Assembly: GCA_903939355.1 (NCBI GenBank)
Contig: CAJAHC010000649.1
Coordinates: 1 to 7,189, forward strand
Origin: an uncultured Methylococcaceae bacterium
Lineage (GTDB): Bacteria; Pseudomonadota; Gammaproteobacteria; Methylococcales; Methylomonadaceae
DNA length: 7,189 nucleotides
Direction of reading: 5' to 3'
Shown: piece by piece, positions 1 through 5,893 of the stretch
How positions within the stretch are numbered: position 1 is the stretch's first letter
How the letters are laid out: the number at the start of each line of letters is the position of its first letter
Notes under the pieces: generated by a model
The model's database searches: none
The model's input: only the letters and a program-made list of their open reading frames with translations
Told to the model about the DNA's origin: nothing
Position numbers and translations under genes: made by a program

Positions 1-42
1 CACGACACTCATGAAATGTTAAAAGCGGAAAACCTAAAGTAA

Positions 43-300
43 ATTAAGAATGGCCAACATAAACCTTATCAGACCGTCTATTTTGTTGTCGATTACGCTC
101 ATACACCTGACGCATTAAATAAAGTTTTATCCAGTTTAAGGAAGCATTGCCTAAAGAATTTATGGCTTGTGTTTGGTTGCGGAGGCAACAGGGATAAAGG
201 TAAGCGATCTCAAATGGGTCGTATTGCCGAACACTGGGCCGATCACATAATTGTCACCGTTGCCAATATTACTTTCCATTTTTTATTACTAATCCCTTAA
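43..300 (+). pseudogene. murE: murE fragment (UDP-MurNAc-tripeptide synthetase), broken at both ends
   Basis: The frame starting at base 1 encodes an internal piece of MurE, the cytoplasmic ligase that adds meso-diaminopimelate to UDP-MurNAc-L-Ala-D-Glu in peptidoglycan synthesis. Two family signatures are plain: [11 protein letters not shown] (near 85-117) and [11 protein letters not shown] (near 178-210), followed by [15 protein letters not shown]. The MurE family is usually close to 500 residues; only about 70 are recognisable here. There is an in-frame TAA at 40-42 and no credible start codon upstream of the homology. After IIVT the DDNPR motif expected for meso-DAP recognition is replaced by VANIT, and the frame stops at 298-300. 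The Mur-ligase N-terminal and ATP-binding domains are absent, as is the rest of the C-terminal domain. No cell-wall genes accompany it, and it points toward the 3' end of the GTPase gene on the other strand. I infer a non-functional relic of duplication or rearrangement; an intact murE should exist elsewhere. Confidence 0.85.
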
Positions 301-378
301 ACTACATATAACCAGTATCTGGAATATACCTAAGAACAGCAAAATTACCATCAGTTTGAATGTAAGATCCTGAGCTGA

Positions 379-2724
379 TCAATATACCTGTGTATAACTT
401 TCTCTAACTTCTTTAAGTTCCAAAGCTATTTCTCGACGCATACGAAAATCACGTCTGGAATGTGCAATGTTATAAGGGATTTTGGAGTTTCTTTCATACT
501 TAACTGCTGTGCGAATCAAACCTATCCATTGCCTGTCATTATCTTCCATTTCTTTAAATCGGTTACGAATCCGCTCTAATTCTTGGTTACAGTAAGTAAC
601 AAAACCGGCTGCATAAAATACACTATTTTTCAGATAATCTTTTAAAGCCGCTAAATCACCATTTATTTCTTGAACGACCTGTTCAAAATTAGTAGGCTCT
701 AACAATCTATCTTGATCATCGGCTATTTTTTTAGCCTGCTCGGCAGCTGATAAATTTGGCGCATCAACACTCATAGCTGCTTTAATGGCTGTTTTAACCG
801 TTCTACCAATTACAGATGGAGTAGACAGATTATTTGCCCATAATCCGTAACGCAAATAATGAGTAACATCCTGCTTATTGACGTCTGTTCCCTGGTAAAA
901 AGCTTCCAAAGTTTTAATCTCAGCTGACCTTTCATCCAGTAAGCGTTCACGAGCTTGCAAAGGTTTGGCGATAAAAGCTTCAACGGCCACACGGCCAAAA
1001 CGTAAAAACAACACCTGAAAACCATGTCGAATTCGCGCCTGCTCAATATTTTCATCGGTATTAAGCAGATTTTTACGGACACCTTCAGTTTCCCAAAGCA
1101 ATGATTGCGTTTTTTGAACAATTTGATCAATCAGTACCTGTAATGATTGTGCCAATTGGTCAGTTAACTCAGTTTCAAATTTTTGCTGAATTTCTCTAAA
1201 CAATTCCTCACGGATTTTATAATTTCCTTCACGTGGATCAGGCATTGAAATAGTTCTACCTGCAGTATAAATCCGCTTTAATTCTTCCATTTGACCAGTC
1301 GTCAGATTGGAAAGTAAGGCTTCAATTTTTTCATCATAAGCCGTATGTAAAGTCGCCAACTCTTGATGTTCAGCACTGATTGCATCGGCTTCTTTACGAC
1401 CTTGAATACTTTCTGCATACCACACATCAAAATCCTTTTTAATTCGTTGCCATTCACGGCCCCACCATTGATTAAACTCTTTACCTAATAGATCATCTTC
1501 CTCTATATCACCGGTTGCTATTTCTTCATAAACTGGTTCAAGTTTACCCAATATTTCAGCAGCATATTGGCGTATGTTATTAACAATTGCATCACAGCGC
1601 TTTTGTAAAACTTCTACTCGATCGTGGTCGATATAATCATTAATAGTCCCTTTTAATTGGAGCATTCCATCAGTAATACCCAATTTCTTTAATTTCAATT
1701 TATCATCTGCACTTTTAGTCCGCCTCAAAGTATCCTCTGATGGAATTCCAAATTCAACCAAATGAGCGCGCGCACAAACTGGCATCATGCGTCTTTCTAT
1801 AACGTCGGGCCAGTTATTCCTGTGTTTCGCCAAAGTCTCTTTAAAGTCTATTTGATCATCTAAAGCATCTGCTTGTGTAAGCACAACAAAAATTTTATCC
1901 GATACTTTAATACTTGGATCTTCAGAGTCAGCAATCAGCAATATCTCTTTTTCTGGCCCAGTGATAGATGGTTGCTTCATCTCCTTGGCATAAATAATGG
2001 CATCACAACCTTTAAGCCGAGAAATCGCCTGTTCAGAATGCATTTGAACACCTGAATTAAAGCCTGGAACATCATGAAAAACAATATCTCGATCACTTCT
2101 CAAACGTACCGTTTTAAGTTGAATCCGCTTAATAGCTAGAGACTGCGCACGATTCTTAAAAATCGCCGACTGTAACTGGTCATTCACTTCACTAATATCG
2201 AGAAAACTTTGCGTATAACCATTTTTTTGCTTGGTAAATTCGTAAATAGCATTAAGATTTTTCTCGGTATCATCAAAATCTTCCTGTATCTCTTTCCTTT
2301 CTTTATCATTCAATGTGCCGTACAAAGCATCTTTTCTTTGCTGCTGGAGCTTCCCAATCTCTTCTTTGGTATAGTACTGAATAAAAAGTAGTTGATCCTG
2401 TTCAGTCTGAGCCGACCAAATTTCTGTGCTTGTAAACGTGCATCTTTCTCGTGCAGAAGGTAAAATCTCTTGTCCTAACCAAGCATTTAACAAAGCACTT
2501 TTGCCTGCTTTTTCCAAGCCAATAACCGCAACTTCAAAACGGTTGGCTTGTAAACGCTCTAATTGAAGATTTAATCGCCCATGTTCTATAGTCAACTTCT
2601 TAACTATTTCAGGTGAAAGATCTACACCGGTTTTATTACACAACGTAACAAGTCTATCGGCTAGTACAGAAGTTACTTCTAATCTAGCGAGTTGTTGTTG
2701 ACAAGTCTCAAGCCATGTAGCCAT
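379..2724 (-). CDS. Dynamin-like large GTPase, 781 aa, function unknown
   Basis: This is a predicted GTP-binding protein of the dynamin superfamily, whose members remodel or tether membranes through GTP-driven self-assembly. The G1 P-loop is GLEKAGKS (residues 69-76), preceded by a hydrophobic strand (EVAVIG). A Thr-rich switch I/G2 segment, CTFTST, lies at 95-100, and G3 is DVPG (218-221). The G4 position reads TQAD (283-286), where T/NKxD is usual, so the base-contacting Lys is Gln. G2 and G3 are about 120 residues apart, and the intervening stretch (about 118-205) is rich in Lys, Glu and Gln and looks helical. From about residue 370 to the end the protein is mostly charged amphipathic helix, like a dynamin stalk. 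A moderately hydrophobic patch (569-589) could touch membrane, but no certain transmembrane segment or signal peptide is visible. The ATG is preceded by a weak GGAA-type ribosome site (CTTGGAAC). The gene lies 72 bases behind pfp on the same strand and may be cotranscribed; a small inverted repeat in that gap (2771-2783) has no T tract. The long G-domain insertion recalls E. coli CrfC (YjdA), but I cannot establish orthology. It stands alone, without the tandem partner seen for many bacterial dynamin-like proteins. Confidence 0.85.
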   Translation of the reverse strand: MATWLETCQQQLARLEVTSVLADRLVTLCNKTGVDLSPEIVKKLTIEHGRLNLQLERLQANRFEVAVIGLEKAGKSALLNAWLGQEILPSARERCTFTSTEIWSAQTEQDQLLFIQYYTKEEIGKLQQQRKDALYGTLNDKERKEIQEDFDDTEKNLNAIYEFTKQKNGYTQSFLDISEVNDQLQSAIFKNRAQSLAIKRIQLKTVRLRSDRDIVFHDVPGFNSGVQMHSEQAISRLKGCDAIIYAKEMKQPSITGPEKEILLIADSEDPSIKVSDKIFVVLTQADALDDQIDFKETLAKHRNNWPDVIERRMMPVCARAHLVEFGIPSEDTLRRTKSADDKLKLKKLGITDGMLQLKGTINDYIDHDRVEVLQKRCDAIVNNIRQYAAEILGKLEPVYEEIATGDIEEDDLLGKEFNQWWGREWQRIKKDFDVWYAESIQGRKEADAISAEHQELATLHTAYDEKIEALLSNLTTGQMEELKRIYTAGRTISMPDPREGNYKIREELFREIQQKFETELTDQLAQSLQVLIDQIVQKTQSLLWETEGVRKNLLNTDENIEQARIRHGFQVLFLRFGRVAVEAFIAKPLQARERLLDERSAEIKTLEAFYQGTDVNKQDVTHYLRYGLWANNLSTPSVIGRTVKTAIKAAMSVDAPNLSAAEQAKKIADDQDRLLEPTNFEQVVQEINGDLAALKDYLKNSVFYAAGFVTYCNQELERIRNRFKEMEDNDRQWIGLIRTAVKYERNSKIPYNIAHSRRDFRMRREIALELKEVRESYTQVY

Positions 2725-2796
2725 AAAGTTCCAAGGTTATTAAATACATTCAGGATATTGAGGACAAACAGCAAGATGCTTGCCCATAAAAATTAA

Positions 2797-4026
2797 TTAA
2801 TGAGCAACTTCAACTTTTGCACCCTTTTCTTGACCAATATCAGCAAGGGATTGATTAAACCAAGACGTATCAAGATCAAAAGGCTTCCCGCCCTTAATAC
2901 GAGGAAACTCAATCGCACGCAAAATACCGCCACGATCTTCATCATGACCTATCACTCCAGATTCACGTCGAAAAGCACATTCAACTGCTAAGTCAGCACA
3001 AGACTTAATTAAACGAATGTCTTCAACATTTGACGCTGCTGCTCTAGCGAAATAACCTGATTTTTGAATTAATGTTTTTTCTGCGCCCAGCATTTCTGCA
3101 AACTGCTCACCGAACCACTTGCCAGGATTAACTGCATCGAGCTTTACATGTCCAAATGCATCACGTGGAACTTCTTGCCCTTTGGCTTGCATTTCAGCAA
3201 CAATAGATTCGACACCAGCGCCTTCTGAGACAAATATATTTACACAGTCAAATTTATCCATGACCGCACGAAGACGTTTAGCTTCAGCTGCGATATCAAT
3301 AGTCATTTCCGGAATAAATATGCCATGAACTTCAAATGCATTGCGATCAAGACCCAGTTCTGGCAACCATTCAGCACGATCAAGTAGTTTTCGATATTCT
3401 TGAGCTGTCGCTGCAGTCAACCAGCCACAACTCCGCCCCATCACCTCATGAACAATCAACATACGCGGATTGGCATTATTTTCAGCTACAACATTCCAAA
3501 AGTAACGTGCTCCCTGCTCTGCAGCAGTCCATGCACCCAATGATTGTTTGATTGGAAAAACATCATTATCAACTGTTTTTGGCAACCCTATAACCGTAAG
3601 GCCATAATTATTGCTCGCAAGGAATGCAGCAAGATCAGCAGCAGCGGTATTTGTATCATCACCACCTATAGTATGAAGAATATCTACGCCATCTTTAACC
3701 AATTGATCAGCCGCTACTTTTTGTGGATCTTGACCTTCCTGAACCAGTCCTCTCTTAAGACAATCTTTAATATTCGTTAGCTTAACTCTACTATTCCCAA
3801 TCAATGAGCCACCAAAGCGATGGAGAAGCCCTGCTTTTTCACGAATTGCTGGAGTTACTGAATAAAAATCGCCCAGCAAAAGTCCTTTGTAACCACTACG
3901 GTAACAAATAATTTCAATGGAAGGATCAATTTCTGTATAACGTTCAATGAGACTGCCGATAGCCGAGTTCAAACATGGTGCCAAACCACCCGCGGTTAAA
4001 ATTGCAACTTTTTTTGGCTTGTTCAT
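2797..4026 (-). CDS. pfp: Pyrophosphate-dependent 6-phosphofructokinase, 409 aa
   Basis: This enzyme catalyses the reversible phosphorylation of fructose 6-phosphate by pyrophosphate in the cytoplasm, serving both glycolysis and gluconeogenesis; methanotroph homologues also act on sedoheptulose 7-phosphate. The N-terminal TAGG phosphate-donor loop is at residues 11-14. GGDDT (121-125) carries Asp124 where ATP enzymes have Gly104 (E. coli numbering). PKTVDND (149-155) carries Lys150 where ATP enzymes have Gly124, and includes the catalytic Asp153. Together Asp124 and Lys150 are the recognised markers of pyrophosphate use. MGRSCG (196-201) is the substrate-binding MGR motif, and SEGAG (267-271) is also conserved. 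The length and much of the sequence, from memory, match the roughly 404-residue Propionibacterium enzyme, so the gene appears complete. The ATG sits directly before the conserved start (NKPKKVAILTAGG), but no strong Shine-Dalgarno is visible. A 475-base AT-rich region lies upstream, so it probably has its own promoter, and the dynamin-like gene follows after 72 bases. No proton-pumping pyrophosphatase gene (hppA), a known neighbour in some methanotrophs, is seen here. Confidence 0.95.
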   Translation of the reverse strand: MNKPKKVAILTAGGLAPCLNSAIGSLIERYTEIDPSIEIICYRSGYKGLLLGDFYSVTPAIREKAGLLHRFGGSLIGNSRVKLTNIKDCLKRGLVQEGQDPQKVAADQLVKDGVDILHTIGGDDTNTAAADLAAFLASNNYGLTVIGLPKTVDNDVFPIKQSLGAWTAAEQGARYFWNVVAENNANPRMLIVHEVMGRSCGWLTAATAQEYRKLLDRAEWLPELGLDRNAFEVHGIFIPEMTIDIAAEAKRLRAVMDKFDCVNIFVSEGAGVESIVAEMQAKGQEVPRDAFGHVKLDAVNPGKWFGEQFAEMLGAEKTLIQKSGYFARAAASNVEDIRLIKSCADLAVECAFRRESGVIGHDEDRGGILRAIEFPRIKGGKPFDLDTSWFNQSLADIGQEKGAKVEVAH

Positions 4027-4127
4027 AAAGATTTTAAGGTATGAATATTAGATAAAAGACACGGAACCGGCATGTAATAATTCAAACAATTGATGTGACA
4101 TATCGATTTCAAAAACATATACCCTCA

Positions 4128-4142
4128 AGTATTAGCAATACT
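4128..4142. repeat. Short inverted repeat upstream of pfp
   Basis: AGTATT, a three-base centre AGC, then AATACT form a perfect six-base inverted repeat about 100 bases upstream of the pfp start. A second, overlapping symmetry (ATTAG and CTAAT around CAATA) shares the site. It could be a regulator-binding site or a small transcript hairpin, but no known operator is recognised and no T tract follows. Confidence 0.3.
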
Positions 4143-4257
4143 AATTAAGGTAGTGCACAGAAAAATCAATTACACCAAGTCATATTTAAACTATATAAAC
4201 ACCCTTCCTATTTAATGAGGTCACATTGCAATCCGCCAAAAAAACTGAATTAATTCA

Positions 4258-4272
4258 TTCTATTAAATAGAA
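4258..4272. repeat. Near-perfect 15-base palindrome in the intergenic region
   Basis: TTCTATT and AATAGAA flank a single central A, giving seven paired positions. The right part (ATTAAATAG, 4262-4270) is also the reverse complement of CTATTTAAT at 4208-4216, so the same half-sequence occurs twice in opposite orientation within about 60 bases. It could be an operator, but all of it is AT-rich and chance is a fair explanation. Confidence 0.25.
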
Positions 4273-4462
4273 GAAATTCATCAGGTATGATTTGGGTATT
4301 TGGACTCCGATAGCTACTGATTCTAACATATTACAAAAGAATTATCTTAACACTTTTCTAGTTATACAGAAAACCGAACAGCGCTAAATTGGGGATTATA
4401 CTTGTGATGAAGGAATTGAAATAGGGCAGAAAAATACTTTGAATTGACAATATGAAGAATCA

Positions 4463-4483
4463 AATTTGAGTCAGCCTCAAATT
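4463..4483 (-). terminator. Possible transcription terminator after squalene monooxygenase
   Basis: AATTTGAG and CTCAAATT form a perfect eight-base stem around a five-base loop, beginning 18 bases beyond the stop codon of the monooxygenase gene. On the minus strand the stem is followed by TGATTCTTCATATTG, which is T-rich but not a continuous run. The stem holds only two G-C pairs. Position and symmetry favour a weak terminator or an mRNA 3'-end stabiliser for the sterol transcript; its strength is uncertain. Confidence 0.45.
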
Positions 4484-4501
4484 ATTAAGCTTTTATTTTA
4501 C

Positions 4502-5848
4502 TTATTTCTTAAAATACCCGTTAACAACTTCGACCACTGAAAGTTCATTTTTAGCTAATGGCTTGATTATAATAAGTGCGTCAAACAAAATCTTTGTCGC
4601 TTTAGGAAGATTTCTTATGTTTTCACGCACTAAATCATAAGCACCAAACATCGCCAAACAAAAGAACTGCTTTATCAATGAATAATGGTTTCTATTCAAT
4701 CCAGCCAAGATCGAAATTGATTCTTGCGCGTTTTCCCCACCACACTCCAAATATTTGAAGACCGCAGTTTTAAGCAACTCATTTGACATGACCCCATAAA
4801 GCGCATTTGCAAGAACATTAAGATTAGCATTTGCATGTTGCCTATCGCGATAATAAGCCTCAATTTTTTCATGAATCAAATCGGTATTATTGAAATCAGG
4901 CATTGTCAACAAATGACCACTCAATATTTGTATATCGGAAAACACTGCTGTCAATCCACCACCCGTCAAAGGGTGACGCATATTCAAAGCATCTCCCAGC
5001 ATCACAGCTCCTTTCCGGAATATGGGCTTTGCTGCCATATAGTGATTAGGCATAACCTTAAAACCACCCTCTTCTATAGCATATTCATAACTTGCAAGCA
5101 TGCATTCTGGTATATACGGAGTCACATTGGCATCCAAGTGTGCCTGCAACAAAAATTTTCTTGGCAGTTGATCGCCAGGAAAATCTATTAGAAGCCTAAC
5201 TTCATTCGTTGAAATTGGGTAACAAATAAATGGTGTTGGGCCAGATAAAAACACGTGCCCATGCCTTGGGAAAGGCATTTCACAATCTTTTAAAATCAGG
5301 CCAATAAAATAGGAAGTGACTGTTTTTTCATTATTACTGAGACTTTCTCTGAAATTTGAAAAGAATCCATCGCTAGTAATTGTTAGTGGTGCATAAATAG
5401 ATTTTATATCAGATGTCAATGACTCACGATAACTCACGCCAATAATTTCATGACGCTCATTTTCCAATAATTCCAGAGCCTTACCATTTATTTGCTCAAC
5501 TGACTCATTTTGAAGCGCTGAAGCTCTTATTTTCTGTAAAAAACGACCATTATGTAACCCCATACCCTTATAGCGATTCGGATAAGGAATGGTTATTTTT
5601 TTATCGCCTTGCAGCAATGAATATCCATCTACTGGTTGCGCGTCGAAACCCTCCAATAAATGCCCAAGAGCCATTTGTTCAAGTGACAAAACAGCGCCCG
5701 GCTGCAAGAGTTCGCCGACAATACGCTTTTTTTCTTTAAAGCAATGGTCAATCAACGCAACTTTAATGCCTTTTGGAGCAAGGTAGGCAGCAATAGTTGC
5801 CCCTGCCATGCCTGCCCCAATAATGCAAATGTCGAATTCTGATTTCAT
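4502..5848 (-). CDS. sqmo: Squalene monooxygenase (squalene epoxidase), 448 aa
   Basis: This FAD enzyme uses O2 to convert squalene to (S)-2,3-oxidosqualene, the first committed step of sterol synthesis, and is expected at the cytoplasmic face of a membrane. The N-terminal FAD Rossmann motif GAGMAG is at residues 11-16. RIVGELLQPG (42-51) matches the family's conserved RIVGE.LQPGG stretch, and SDGFFSNFR (159-167) corresponds to the DG motif. GDALNMRHPLTGGG (285-298) is the diagnostic squalene epoxidase signature and separates it from ubiquinone-type hydroxylases. The C-terminal part (about 390-430) has hydrophobic helical stretches (FFCLAMFGAY, ILFDALIII) suited to membrane attachment. Eukaryotic enzymes carry an extra N-terminal anchor of about 100 residues; here the Rossmann fold begins at once, so the ATG at 5846-5848 is the natural start. 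No strong Shine-Dalgarno is visible before it; a palindrome GTTACGTAAC (5854-5863) lies there instead. The gene follows the cyclase by 45 bases on the same strand, so the two are probably one operon supplying successive enzymes. No dedicated reductase partner is seen. Confidence 0.96.
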   Translation of the reverse strand: MKSEFDICIIGAGMAGATIAAYLAPKGIKVALIDHCFKEKKRIVGELLQPGAVLSLEQMALGHLLEGFDAQPVDGYSLLQGDKKITIPYPNRYKGMGLHNGRFLQKIRASALQNESVEQINGKALELLENERHEIIGVSYRESLTSDIKSIYAPLTITSDGFFSNFRESLSNNEKTVTSYFIGLILKDCEMPFPRHGHVFLSGPTPFICYPISTNEVRLLIDFPGDQLPRKFLLQAHLDANVTPYIPECMLASYEYAIEEGGFKVMPNHYMAAKPIFRKGAVMLGDALNMRHPLTGGGLTAVFSDIQILSGHLLTMPDFNNTDLIHEKIEAYYRDRQHANANLNVLANALYGVMSNELLKTAVFKYLECGGENAQESISILAGLNRNHYSLIKQFFCLAMFGAYDLVRENIRNLPKATKILFDALIIIKPLAKNELSVVEVVNGYFKK

Positions 5849-5893
5849 ATTAAGTTACGTAACACAAACACTTTAAACTGAATTGATGTTTTA

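Larger units (their letters stand above)
4027..4501. other. 475-base AT-rich intergenic region between sterol genes and pfp
   Basis: I see no credible gene here on either strand; the only ATG-started frames are about a dozen codons long. It should hold the end of the sterol transcript and the promoter of pfp. A perfect TATAAT lies on the minus strand at 4395-4400, about 370 bases before the pfp start, but no convincing TTGACA-like element stands 16-18 bases upstream of it. Small symmetric elements are present: AGTATT-AGC-AATACT at 4128-4142, the near-palindrome TTCTATTAAATAGAA at 4258-4272, and a 9-base inverted pair CTATTTAAT (4208-4216) and ATTAAATAG (4262-4270). The hairpin at 4463-4483 is listed separately. 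In sequence this AT-rich such symmetry can arise by chance, so I assign no operator or promoter firmly. Confidence 0.6.

Noticed and set aside
810..1130. 106-codon minus-strand frame inside the GTPase gene
   Set aside because: It overlaps the well-supported GTPase in another frame, has no family motif and an unlikely composition (Cys- and Leu-rich), so it is a shadow frame.
2771..2783. GCAAG-ATG-CTTGC inverted repeat between pfp and the GTPase gene, as a terminator
   Set aside because: The stem is only five bases and no T tract follows on either strand, so it does not support termination between the two genes.
4395..4400. Minus-strand TATAAT as the pfp promoter
   Set aside because: It has no recognisable -35 hexamer at proper spacing and lies about 370 bases from the start codon in AT-rich sequence, so I mention it only within the intergenic entry.
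4835..5191. 118-codon plus-strand frame opposite squalene monooxygenase
   Set aside because: It is antisense to conserved monooxygenase sequence including the GDALNMRHPLTGGG region, and its peptide has no recognisable domain.
5854..5863. GTTACGTAAC palindrome just before the squalene monooxygenase start, as an operator
   Set aside because: Ten bases of perfect symmetry within a probable operon gap is too little; it matches no operator that I can name and has no second copy nearby.
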